Assembly (NCBI GenBank): GCA_028023455.1
Contig: JAQFVV010006336.1
Coordinates: 436,001 to 500,000 of the forward strand
Source: Epiperipatus broadwayi
Lineage: Eukaryota > Onychophora > Udeonychophora > Euonychophora > Peripatidae
Direction of reading: 5' to 3'
Length of the DNA stretch: 64,000 nucleotides
The position numbers and the translations under genes were made by a program. Below the pieces are notes generated by a model. The model had not been told where the DNA came from. It saw only the letters and a program-made list of their open reading frames with translations, and made no database searches. Position 1 is the first letter of the stretch; every line of letters begins with the position of its first letter. Below, piece after piece: positions 47,741-58,736 of the stretch.

Positions 47741-49436
47741 GAATTTTTTGGTTGTTGTTTTCAACATAGTTTTTATTTTTATTTTTGAGAGATCTGCTGG
47801 GTTAATTACAACCAAAGTTAATTATTAATTAAACTTCAAGTCTGGCATCTATTCTATAAACTTGAGTAATCAATAGATGCTAAATGTTTATTAAATCCTT
47901 ATTGAGTTCTTCCTTGTCTATATCCTATAACTAATATGTAGTTTCAAACCTGGATCTAGTTCTCTCAGATTTTCTTGGATCTAATGCATTTTTCATCCAA
48001 GAGTCATCTTTTACTCATTATTTATTATTAAGTTATCAGTAGAAAAATTCAAAAACATGCTTGCATAATTAGATAGATCTGATACTAGTTCTACCTATAT
48101 ATTTTTAGGTTGTTGAAAGAAATACTCTTGAAAAGCATTATATAATCTGCATTATGTGGTGTTTTTGATTTTTATTATTTTTTATGCTAGTTTTACTATG
48201 TGTTATATACATAATAATTCATAATACTATACTCAATGTTCACAAACGTCCTAATTTTCATATGGTATGTTTTATCATTAGTTAAGTAATAAAATTTATT
48301 CTATCAGAATAAAATCCTAGGCTTTATTTTTTATGACAATTTCAAATATAAGAGCTGCTATTAAAGATCACAATAATTATTCTTTATAAAGTAATCCTAA
48401 ATATCAGATTTGGTATATATTTAATATTATTGAGAAATTGTCAGAAAAGCTATAAAATGTAAACATAGCAATCATCAAAGTAATAAATAGAGCATAGAAA
48501 AAGATTTTTAATATTATAAAAATTTAAAAGACTCATTTGTATGAAACAGTATTATTAAATTTGAGGTGTCAATATACACTTACAATTTACTAAGAAGAGC
48601 AAAAAAAAAATGTTTTTGCATAGCACACTATATCTAACAGTTTTTGTTGGTAGAAATAAAAAAGAATAACAACTAGAGTATGATTAAATAGTAAAAAAAA
48701 CAATAATTTGTAAGAGTTGGATCATTAGGGTTTATGGTATACTTAATTACTTTTATACTTTATACCCGAATTTTATTTGAAGTTAGCAAAATAATTGGTA
48801 GCAGAATATATAGAATCTAGAGAAAAGAAAAGAATAATAACAAGTAAAAACAATGAAGCAGAACAAATTATTACAATTAGAAAAAGTGGAATTTTAAAGA
48901 GATACATATGCAATGTAAAAACAATCTATAATGTATACAAATGTAAAAAAAAGTTCATCAGAAAAATACTTTGTAAAAGTTGGATCATTAAAGTGGTGAC
49001 GTCCATGTTTTATATTTATCTGATTTAGAATACTTAATTTTTTTTGCATAAAATAAAAATATGAATAAATACTGTAAAATTATTTCATTCTCTAGTAAGA
49101 AACAATTTAAGTTGTAAGTGGAATAATTATTGATTGCTTTAGAATGAAGATAAGTGCAATAACCAACAATGATCAAGTATTATCTTTTGACCATAATATA
49201 TGGTTTTATAGTTATTCAATTTTGCATATGTATAACATAAGTTTTTATAATAAATTAGGATAACGTTTGCAAGCAATAATCAATTGCTACAGAAGATGGT
49301 GATCATATAGCTAGAAAATATTTATAGTTGTTTTCAGTATTATTTATATATATATAAACAATATTGGTTTCCAATTCAAGGTGAAATTTGATTTTTTTTC
49401 AATTTTTTCGAAATTTATCTTTTATTTAATTAATTA
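47741..49436. other. AT-rich non-coding stretch
   Basis: A 77-codon plus-strand frame at 48795-49028 and a 62-codon minus-strand frame at 48988-49176 have low-complexity Lys/Ile-rich or Tyr/Leu-rich content and no recognised domain. Confidence 0.55.

Positions 49437-49516
<80 letters not shown>
49437..49516. repeat. (AAT)n microsatellite
   Basis: About 80 bp of perfect AAT repeats; the poly-Tyr frame across it is an artefact. Confidence 0.95.
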
Positions 49517-49518
<2 letters not shown>

Positions 49519-50491
49519 GGGCAACAACAATAATAGTTGTAGTAGGAGTATTATTAATAATACAAATGAAAACTTTTTTCTAATTCTGGGGATGGGGACC
49601 ATCATAGATAAAAGCTTCATGTATTTTCTCTTGTAGCATTTATCATAAAAAAAAAATTAAGCTTGTTTAGAGCTAGTAGCAGGCTCTTTATATATTACAT
49701 ATTGGTAATACAAGCTATATAGGTCATGTGATATATGACTGATTTTTACTATTATAAGTAAAGTATGTTTTTCTAGTACTTTTTAAATTTTTGATAATTA
49801 GGAATATATATAATAATAATAAAAAGAATTAAACAAAATTAAAAATTACTAATAATATAAAATTGTGTTAAATTTTGTAATAGAAACAACAGATAGATTT
49901 CAACAAGCAATTTTACTTTTAAACCATCTCAAGTAAGCCTTAGCTTCTCAAGTCTTTTTAAAAAAGGCTTTAAAAAACAAAATTCCAGATACATGTTTAA
50001 GTCCATACAATTTTTTATTTTGAATTCGGCAATCAGCTAAAATAATTATAAATACTTTTAAGCTCGCTCATTACATTAGGCAATAAAGGGTTATTGTTTA
50101 TTTTATCATTTTAAAACTTAACTCAAAAAAGCTTAAAGTAAAAACGCATACAAAACCGTTGCTATTTTTTTAAAGAAAATACAAAAACATATTTTGATTT
50201 AGCCACTGATTGATATCAAAAAGATATATTAGTATTTGTAGCTTAACCTTTGGCAAATAAAAGATGAATTAGTCTTACTAAACCCTTATCCAGGGTAAAA
50301 TAAAAATTTATTTGGAATTATATAACTGCTAGAACCTAAACTTATAAAGTAATTTAATCAAAAGTCTCATTTGTTTTTAATTCATTGAGTATCTTACAAA
50401 TTACATAAATAAGTTAGATTTTTTCAAGTTATTTTTTGACTTTACAAATATCAAAATTGGAAAGGAATAAAAATTCTTATGCTGCTCTTCT
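49517..50491. other. AT-rich non-coding stretch
   Basis: Nothing recognisable is seen. Confidence 0.5.
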
Positions 50492-50820
50492 ATAAAATAA
50501 TCAAAAAAATTAATAATTCTTTACAACAGCTATATTATAATCAAATAATAATTTTATACATAAAAAGCTTTTTTCAGCACCTGATTTGGTGCCCTTTTCA
50601 AACGTTTTGATTTGTTTTAATTATTTATATTATTATTGTTTGTTTTAAGTCCATTATTGGACACTGGATGGTGTTATGTCAGATAATTCGTTAACGTTAA
50701 AGAGATTTGTAACATTTGAAAAGGGCACCAAATCAGGTTCTGAAAAAGCTTTTTATGTATAAAATTATTATTTGATTATATAGCTGTTGCAAATAATTAT
50801 TATTTTTTTGATTACTTTAT
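50492..50820. mobile_element. Hairpin element with 110-bp arms
   Basis: The left arm (50492-50602) and right arm (50715-50820) are nearly perfect complements. They include CACCTGATTTGGTGCCCTTT with its complement near 50722, and TTTTATACATAAAAAGCTTT with its complement near 50746. The loop of about 112 bp is not paired and contains GTCCATTATTGGACACTGGA. It has no frame and no clear target-site duplication. High arm identity suggests a recent element. Confidence 0.85.
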
Positions 50821-51089
50821 CAATAATCAATATAAGTTAAGAAAAGAGTTGTAAACATATGTAAAAGATCTCCATTTTCTTTACAAGTCAAACATTTCAT
50901 AAGTTGTCTTAAGACAGGCAAAACTCTCTATACATATAAGAAATAAGCATAAGAAATAGTGATCATGTGATGTTTAAGTTGTCTTAAGTATAGTAAAAAA
51001 TTATTAGTCAAAAATATTTTATAATAGAAATAGCAGAATAATCACCTTTTTTTTTTTTTTTAAAAAAGTGACATTCAAATTGCCAAAAT
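50821..51089. other. AT-rich non-coding stretch
   Basis: It has a T14 run near 51048-51061 and nothing else of note. Confidence 0.5.
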
Positions 51090-51098
51090 GACACCTTT

Positions 51099-51195
51099 GT
51101 CAAATCGTTGGTGGCCCAATGGTTAATATAGCTGCCTTCCAAGCAGCAGGCCCTGGTTCATTTCCCAGTCAACACATTTGACATATGAAAAAAAA
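51099..51195 (+). mobile_element. tRNA-Gly(TCC)-derived SINE (type b)
   Basis: The core (about 51105-51177) matches a glycine tRNA in its arms: GTTGGTGGCCCAATGGTTA, the anticodon arm GCTGCCTTCCAAGCAG with TCC in the loop, and a B-box region GGTTCATTTCC. It is extended by GTCAAAT at the 5' end and ATTTGAC at the 3' end, which are complementary, then ATATG and A9. GACACCTTT flanks it exactly at 51090-51098 and 51196-51204. The T-arm has mismatches, and the A tail with the target-site duplication shows retroposition, so this is a SINE and not a functional tRNA gene. Confidence 0.85.
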
Positions 51196-51204
51196 GACAC
51201 CTTT

Positions 51205-52465
51205 CAATTGAGTCCATCAGTCTGCTACAGTTCTAAACCATTCAGGATGCTAAAACTTTAAAAAAAAAGATTAAAACAGATTTTTGAATGATTAATATAA
51301 CTTTAGTAAAAAATAATTGAATGGTTTCTGACTGTGAAAAATTGTGTGATGTTCAAGCATCAATGACTAGTAAAAGTATTTAACAAAAAATTTCATTATC
51401 TTAACATCTTATATTTAGTAGTTCAGTATACTTTCAAAATAATATATTTTGTATATATATTGTAATGGTTAATTTGTGCATTCATGTAACAAAACCTAGG
51501 GTCCAGGTAAAATACACTAAATCTGATCAAAATGGGATAGGAAGATCCCAAGTTCAACCAAGATTCAACCTATTTATCTGTGCTCTATGGCTCAACATTC
51601 TATGTATAATATTTCTGAGGTTACACATGGGTCTTATTTAATTCATGAGCTGGCTCCAAACAGGGGGAGACATGAGATCCATAAACTGATTACACATGCA
51701 ATACCAAACTGGGTTAATAATCTAACAATATGTTAAACTTAAGGTAGTATTAATATTTACTTACAATGCATATGTAACATATCTAATAAATAATAATTTA
51801 ATTGGAAATGGAATACAAGTAAAATTATAATGAAGACAAGATAAATTTTAATAAGTTTTATTATAATTAATAAAATTGAAAAATAAAATAAAATACACAT
51901 ACAATTATAAAGCTATATATATATGTTCTCATTTCCCACACATATGTATTATTTAATTAGGAAAATTTTTTTTTTATATATATATAGATTTATGTGTGCA
52001 AGTAATATATTATATCGTTTATAGATGACAAATTAATAAGCAGTTGTAGAGAGAGAATGCAATGAGAAGTAATATTTAATATATTGATCTATTATTTTTG
52101 TTAAATAATATGTAAAATTATTTAGCTGTATTTTTTATTAAATAAAGCAGACAGACTTGACAGAATTTTTTACGTGTAGAAAAAGATATATATTAGTAGA
52201 TAAACTAGGCATACATGTGAGTATAGATGTTTTAAACACAAAATATTTTTACACAAATCTTTGACTATAGATAGCAAGCTTTGTTGTTTGGTATTACCTA
52301 GATCTTAGATATCCAGAGAGAAGGAAATGAAGTGCTTTGACAGAATAAATATAATTATTAATCTTCTTATTAATGACTTGAGGACCATCAACTTGTGAGA
52401 TTTGATTGCTATCTCCAAAATCACAATTATTTTGTTAGGAGATTTTAGTTTCTTTGATCAGAAAT
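51205..52465. other. Non-coding stretch
   Basis: A patch of more balanced sequence at about 51475-51730 is not assigned. The rest is AT-rich and empty. Confidence 0.5.
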
Positions 52466-52479
52466 TAGAAATATAAAGA

Positions 52480-52760
52480 GGGGGGCAGTTTTTGAAGATT
52501 CAGTTAATAATTTTTTGGAGGGGGGAGGGGGAGTAGAAGCACTTAACAATATGTAGTTTTGATGGCAGTTTTTAAAAGATGAGCCAGTTAACAATGTTTA
52601 GTTTTGGCAGTAAATGGCAGTTGTTAAAGTTGACTTAAAGTTACAAAAAATATGCAGTTGTTTAAAATTTTAAACCAAAATGATGAAGGCAGTTAAAAGT
52701 TAAAGAATTGGAAAGCAAGGAGTTAACAATATTGAGAAGGAGAGCCAGTCAGTTTTGTTT
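52480..52760 (+). repeat. Degenerate CAGTTAACAAT-type repeats with a G-rich tract
   Basis: Variants of GCAGTT and of AGTTAACAAT recur irregularly, for example near 52486, 52588, 52616 and 52716. A run of G with single A interruptions lies at 52517-52532. It looks like an eroded minisatellite. Confidence 0.45.
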
Positions 52761-53221
52761 TTCGTTTGTTTGTTTTTTATAAACATAGAATGAACTGTTT
52801 TATTATTTTCTTAAAAAAAATTCAGGAAATGAATTTGTGAGTTTTTGTTACTTTAAAATTGGCATAAGGAAATATGTGTGCCTATATAAAGCAGCTCACA
52901 GCAAGACTGATATAAAGAAATGGAACAAAATTGAATTTCTTGGAGGAAGTTATTAAAAATTCTGTAAAAATGGTATTAATATATTTTTGGACTGTGTATA
53001 ATACAACGAATTTGCCATGCTAAACTCACTGTTTCTGTTCCTTGAAATCCCATATTTAGTGGACTCATAGAAAAGTCCTTATTAACCAAAGAATGGCCGA
53101 ATTTAAAGCCAGCCACACACATCATCTAAGAGGAAAGAAGATGTATAAAGCCATGCAGTCAACCTTAGTTGACCTATAAAGCAGTTTTTTATAAGAAAAA
53201 GGTTTTTCTTCATATTTCTCC
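52761..53221. other. Non-coding stretch
   Basis: Nothing recognisable is seen. Confidence 0.5.
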
Positions 53222-53400
53222 AGAATGCCTATAATAACTTTAAAATGATGAAACAAGTAAACCAACCAATTCACATTTATCAAGAAGTATCTACAATATT
53301 TTTTTTTTAAAATGGTGGGATCAAGTAAACAAAACAATTTATATTTATCTGAAAGTATCCATAATAACTCTTTTTAAAATGGTAGAAAGTATCCAAACCA
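53222..53400. repeat. Three-copy minisatellite, unit about 60-70 bp
   Basis: Each unit carries TATAATAAC or TACAATATT, then TTTAAAATG-TG, then AAGTAAACCAACCAATT or a variant, then ATTTATC. The third copy is partial. The units differ by roughly one base in six. Confidence 0.6.
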
Positions 53401-53920
53401 ACCAGTAGAAGCTATAAATAGGAAAGCGGTCTGAAAATTTAAAGTCTGGGATATTAATTAGAGATGAAAATGGATCTGGTAAATTTTAAATTCAATTATC
53501 AAATTTTCTTATTTGCTTATTAAAAGTAAACTGTAATTTCTAAAGTCAAAACATTTTATTTTTTCTCCTTTTAATACATATACATTAAGAGTTTGTTTAG
53601 TGATTGTGATTCTTAATAATACATAAATTACACACACAAAATTTAAAATTTATTAAACTTAATTTTTTCATTATTTTTTTATATATTGTAATAATAAAAT
53701 GTCTTTTTATTATTGTTCTTTCTTTAATGTGTTGATTGAGCAACTTATCAATATATGCTTTATAATGTTTTTTTTTATTTATCTATGCATATTAAATTTG
53801 ATATAATGTATTTTTTTGCTCAAAGTTGCAATAATATTTTTTTATATATGTGATTTATGTATCCATCCCTAATATAAGGGAATACATTCTAACATAATAT
53901 ATATGTTCACATATCACTGA
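53401..53920. other. AT-rich non-coding stretch
   Basis: Nothing recognisable is seen; the 5' part of the next LINE is absent. Confidence 0.5.
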
Positions 53921-53924
53921 GTGT

Positions 53925-54757
53925 ATGCAGATGATGTCTTTTTGTGCACAGAAAGAAGGGAAGGTATGGAAGTTATACTGAGGACATGTGCAAGGGTGGG
54001 TAAAGAGATGGGGGTTAAGTTTAGTAAAGAAAAATCAAAAGTAATGATGATTAATACTGGAGAAAGAGAAGACAAATAATTTTTATTGGGGGATATAAAG
54101 TTTAGTGTGGTGAATAGATATAACTATTTGGGAATCATCTTAAGTAATCAGAGAAATTGCTTGGATGAATGAAAGAAAAAATTGATAAATGAAGCAAAGA
54201 AAAGAAAAGGACTGATAAAAAAATTAACAGTGTTTTTATATAATAAATATGATTTATCTAGAATTGATTGTAAGGGAGTGGTGGTAGTAGGGTTAACATA
54301 TGGTAATGATGCATTATGTGTTACAAAGGGGCATTAGATTACTTGGAAAAAGTACAAAGAGAAGTAGGAAGACATGCATTAGATGCAGATGTGTGGATGG
54401 CAAAGGAGGCAATTTGAAGAGAAATGGGATGGTCAAGTTTTTATATGAGGAATGCAAAAAGCAAAATGAAAATGTTCAGTAGATTGCAGTTTATGGTTAA
54501 TAAAAGAATAGCCAAAATTGTGTTTAATTGGGTTATGAATAAAGGGAAGGTAACAAGATGGGTAAGGAAGGTATTGCAATATGCAGAAGATTTGGATAAA
54601 GAATTTATGTCAGTATACTTGTACAAAAGGTGGGATGATTGTGTTAGGGGAATTGTTGAGTGTTATGGTGGTAAGGGATGGATAGAAGAATAGATGCACT
54701 AATAAGGAATAGGGAGTTGGAGAGATGGAGAACTGGTATGGAGAGTAAAAAGAGTAT
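53925..54757 (+). pseudogene. LINE reverse transcriptase and connecting domain (5' half of a split copy)
   Basis: It starts at the catalytic box YADDVFLCTERREGMEVILR (53934-53993) and runs VGKEMGVKFSKEKSKVMMI, RYNYLGIIL (54117-54143), VGLTYGNDALCV (54289-54325), then EMGWSSFYMRN (54421-54453). It continues to WVMNKGKVTRWVRKV and GIVECYGGKGWIEE. Only a few stops and frame changes break it; 54424-54693 is open for 89 codons. It belongs to the same family as the minus-strand fragment at 35525. The copy stops near GMESKKSI at 54735-54757, at a TA-rich tract. The next expected piece is found at 58737, about 4 kb downstream in the same orientation. The clade is not assigned. Confidence 0.75.
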
Positions 54758-54761
54758 ATAT

Positions 54762-55672
54762 ATATATATGCAAATTTATAAATAAATATTTAAAAATACA
54801 GTATTTAAAAGCTTATAAAAATATATATGTATAACAGTCACTTAGGAGCACTTTCAACTAACTTGTAGCTGCTATCACGTTTAAAATGTCAGCTTTCCCA
54901 TAATTCTATAATGTCAACTTTCCTATAATTCTGTGATCTTAATGTTTGCTGCTTGCCTATTAACCAAATGTTGCATGTATTTACATATTAACATCGTCTC
55001 TTTAATTTTCCTTTTATTATTTCTTTCAGTTTCCAATATTTTTACATTGTTATAATTAAAATTGAAACCATATATACATGATTTATTATGGTCATAAAAG
55101 ACAGAAGCTGATAAATTATTTTTAAAATTTTGTTTTGTATTTTGAACCCTTTTAAATAACAATAAGTGTTCCTTTGTTCTTTTTTCCAATGTGCACCTCG
55201 ATTCACCTATATATCCATGGCCACACCCACATGTCCATTTGTAAATGATACAATTTTTATTTGTAAATCTTATCCTTTGAATTGTTTATTAATTTATTTA
55301 ATGTAGGTGGTGCATAAAATGCAATATCACATATTCCTTTATAAATTTTCTTAATGAAACTTGCATGTTAATTTGAAATATATGGTATTGATATCCACAA
55401 TTTTTTATCAGAAGAATTAACACTATTATTATTTTTATATTTATAAGTAAAATTTTTAATAGTATAATAAACAGAATTATAATTAAGATCACAGAATTAT
55501 GGGAAAGTTGACATCATAGAATTATGGGAAAGCTGACATTTTAAACATGATAGTTGACAAAGCTACAAGTTAGTTGAAAGCATTCCTAAGTGATTGTTAT
55601 ACATATATATTTTTATAAGCTTTTAAATACTGTATTTTTAAATATTTATTTATAAAAATAATTTGCATATAT
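54762..55672. repeat. Inverted repeats of about 175 bp flanking a PLE endonuclease
   Basis: The left repeat (about 54762-54940) and right repeat (about 55485-55672) are reverse complements with small differences. Paired blocks include AGCTTATAAAAATATATATG with its complement near 55595, and CATAATTCTATAATGTCA with its complement near 55510. A CATAATTCT sub-repeat occurs twice in each arm. The enclosed 545 bp codes for the PLE endonuclease on the minus strand. Inverted terminal repeats are a known configuration of PLEs, but a fold-back that captured a PLE fragment would look the same. Confidence 0.7.
54923..55275 (-). pseudogene. PLE GIY-YIG endonuclease domain, open frame
   Basis: An uninterrupted minus-strand frame of about 116 codons runs from just after a stop near 55277 to the stop at 54923. 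It reads IIYKWTCGCGHGYIGESRCT, then LEKRTKEH, then a segment with SASVFYDHNKSC, GFNFNYNNVKILE and RKIKETMLI. This is the order of a PLE GIY-YIG nuclease: a Cys-x-Cys pair before YIG (55213-55205), R-x-x-EH-like residues after it, an H-x-x-x-C segment, and a late Glu (KET) that would bind metal. All motifs expected of an active nuclease seem present. Upstream, the end of the RT domain is visible only in a shifted frame (FIKKIYKGICDIAFYAPPTL, about 55365-55306), so the copy lacks an RT and is a fragment. Confidence 0.75.
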
Positions 55673-56045
55673 TATTCTGAAGAAATACAGACATCGATTT
55701 ATAATATTATATATATATATATTGAAACAGATCTGATGCTCAGATCCTGCTTCACAGCCCACATCCAATCTCCTACCATCTAACTGTATTCAAACCTGCC
55801 TTTCCGCACGTATATACATAGCTAATAATATATATATTTCTTTTGGTTAATATTATAACTAATGTAAACACGTATGTATTTTAATTTTAAAATATTTTAT
55901 TTAATAATAATATTCTCATGTGTATGCGGGCGTAAATAATATCTATATATTTCAGTGTAGGAGATTGTGAATATATTAATAGTTATATATATAAGGTATT
56001 ATATATGAAACTTATTATTTTTCATATATAATTTTGTAGACAGAA
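55673..56045. other. AT-rich non-coding stretch
   Basis: It contains (TA)n near 55708-55722 and a balanced patch at 55735-55815. Nothing is assigned. Confidence 0.5.
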
Positions 56046-56049
56046 ATTA

Positions 56050-58650
56050 TGCAATCTTGTTAAAAAGGCTCTCGAAAAACAATTACCCGGAAGACCCCTT
56101 AGATTAAAGTAAAAGATTACAAATTGGTAATAATAAAATAAACCCATTAGTGGAAATTGTCCATGCTAGCTTGTTTTAAAATCATAAGATATATTTTAAA
56201 ACAATCATTCAAGAAACTGATAACAAACTTGCATTGTTTCAAACATCTTACTAGATAAGAGTATCCAGTCAAACTATTCCAGAGAAACCTTAAGTGCTTA
56301 AACCGCCTCAGGTCCAGCAGTAGTTGCTAAGTTACAGCTTCAAAATAAAAGTATATATACTGCTGGATTTGAATCCACAGAGAAGGAGACCATTAAATAG
56401 CTATGTTGCTATACATATTCCATGCCAGTTTTAATTCTCACTCAATGTGTCATGAGTAGGAAACTTCGCCTTGTCCCTCCATTCTAATATGCTGTTCCCA
56501 TGAACGAAGCTCTGCATCCCGTACTACTGAACTTTAGATATTTTCCAGTAAAATGAAATGCTATCTCTCAAATAACAATGCTACCCGAGATCTCATGAAA
56601 TAATACCGATGGACTGATTTCTAGTGAAACGCTCTTCCAAAAAATAATCAAGGTAAAAAGAACTTTGACCGCTTATAATTCCTAAATCCTGCCTTCTCTG
56701 TAATATTTATATTTTAAATCATCTATATTAAATGTCTTCAAATATGTATCCTATAACTCTATATAACTAATCTATATTAAGCCTCTTATAAAATGTTTTT
56801 CCTTTTCTTTTAATTCCAAGCGGCAAATAATTTTCGTTTACATTTATGTATTTATATTTTAAAATAAATGCCAATAGTATTCTAAAATTGCCAGCATATA
56901 ATTCATTCTCGTTTCCCCACCCATCATTTACTGGGTAAATAATTTATAATTTGATCAAAACAAGTCTTAGTCGACTTGCCCAGGTGCTTGCGATTTTAGA
57001 TAAATAAACTAATTACATTTTTCATGTTTACTGTAAAAAAACAGATTTGACATCTGTTTTTCACATTCTCCTTCCTAAACAATGCGCTATCTTTTATTCT
57101 TAAATTATATTATATATGTAAAACCCATTTTAGCTATTATCACCACCTACTTATTTTGTAATCAATTATATATTTTCACAAGGGCATTGATTAACCAAAA
57201 TTGAGATTTATTAAATGTGTAAAAAGTAATGAATAATATTAAGTAACATAATATAAGGGGGAGGGGGACCTTAAGATCTTAGCTTTATATTTAAGTATAA
57301 TAATCATCCATGTTTGCTTAGTGAAGCCATGTCATTACGCTGAATATTTCATAATTTATGGGCAATAAATACGTTTCGATAATCTTTAATTTTAGAATTA
57401 TATTTATATTATATTATTAAGCATTTCGTGCATAAAGGCCATTTCATTTATATATATATGTTCATGCTTCTTTCTCACATGGAGGTATTTGCACAGTCAA
57501 GCCCCATCGTGGTTCTCAATGTCCTTAAACCAGGCTGTAAAACCACCCTGGGGACATACTTGGTCTTATGTGCATGCTTTAAATGGGGAGCAATCTGGAA
57601 AACCAGCCCAATAATGACATTGCCGACCACTCGTCATCATCCATGATTCACCTGTATCTCATTCCAGGGAATCTTGGACTCTTTCATTCGTCAAACCGAC
57701 CCTGCCTACGTTTGCAGAGGAAATCGGTCAACTTCGTTCTTAGAATTCATGAAACATACTCCAGGATCCATAATTGGACCAACCCAATCAGTTACCATGC
57801 ACACACTGCCTTTCAGTGTCTTATTAGTCACCCAGAAGTATTCATAAGCCGTAATGAAATGATTTCTTTAAACAGACATATTTCCATTAGTTTAATATAA
57901 GTATTAATGCGATCGATTTAGTATCATTTATATAATTATTCATTACCCATCTCGCGCATTAATTATCTATAACTCCAAATTAATAATATTGAATGTAACC
58001 AAATATAATATCTGCTTGTAAAATTATTGTTGTTTAAATTAAGTAAATGCTCTTCATCTCTGGGGGTGTAATAGTATTCCAGTAATGTATTCTAATAGCG
58101 CTAATTTATTAAGTCACACATATATTATTGGCATAGCCGCAAATCTAATGTTATCGTTAAATATGAATCAAACACATATATATGTAATACTCATGAGGCT
58201 AACGTCAGCTAAATAACCCGACATAATTTTATTAATAAATCTTAAATATATATATCAAACTCGAACCATTGCTTTCTTTTAGTTAAGATAATATATTAAG
58301 TTATTACTTAAGCTAAATATGACTAGATGATCTCCGCTCAATACATAATTAATATGCTAGGTCGCGAGCCTTCCTTGCTCATAAAATAAAGCTCGTTATT
58401 AAGTTATTCTATCTAATAAGTTTAGCCTAGAGTCTTTTTGTGTCTCCGATGATCGATACCGGCGGGTGAGAAGTAAATTAATCGATGTCATCGGGATTGT
58501 TGTTTATAATGTTATAGATCTGGGGAATGGGCAAATAAGGCAGAGTTCATGAGTGTTCCTGACCTGTGTATCTTGCGCACGATTGGATTTGAGGAACTTT
58601 TGCCTAGAATGCTAGATCTTGTTACGTGAACATACAAATCTGACCGACAC
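56050..58650. other. Less AT-rich unassigned block
   Basis: Composition is more balanced over 2.6 kb, especially at 56250-56700, 57470-57860 and 58340-58640. On the minus strand at about 57850-57705 a frame reads WVTNKTLKGSVCMVTDWVG and then GVCFMNSKNEVDRFPLQT without a stop. A second open run around 57625-57490 includes VGNVIIGLVFQIAPHLK. On the plus strand, 72- and 105-codon frames overlap the same place. I recognise none of them. The block is probably carried by the 4-kb insertion or is host sequence between insertions. No splice structure is convincing. Confidence 0.35.
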
Positions 58651-58736
58651 AATATATATATATATAGATGTAAAATACAATACCCATTATAAAATATATA
58701 AAAAGAAAATTAACGTAATTTATATATATACATAAG

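Larger units (their letters stand above)
54758..58736. mobile_element. About 4-kb insertion splitting a LINE (inferred)
   Basis: The LINE at 53925-54757 ends, and 58737-59220 continues, with consecutive parts of one retroelement C-terminus on the same strand. Both break points lie in TA-rich microsatellite sequence (54762-54770 and 58718-58728). The interval holds the inverted-repeat-bounded PLE endonuclease (54762-55672) and a less AT-rich block (56050-58650). It may be one composite element or several successive insertions. The alternative is two independent fragments of the same LINE family. Confidence 0.5.

Noticed and set aside
49426-49620. Poly-Tyr frame
   Set aside because: It runs through the second AAT microsatellite.
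51105-51177. A functional tRNA-Gly(TCC) gene
   Set aside because: The T-arm and acceptor stem have mismatches, and the sequence has an A tail and flanking duplications, so it is a retroposed SINE.
57428-57900. Two overlapping plus-strand frames of 72 and 105 codons
   Set aside because: They overlap each other in different frames and match no family. They result from balanced composition in this block.
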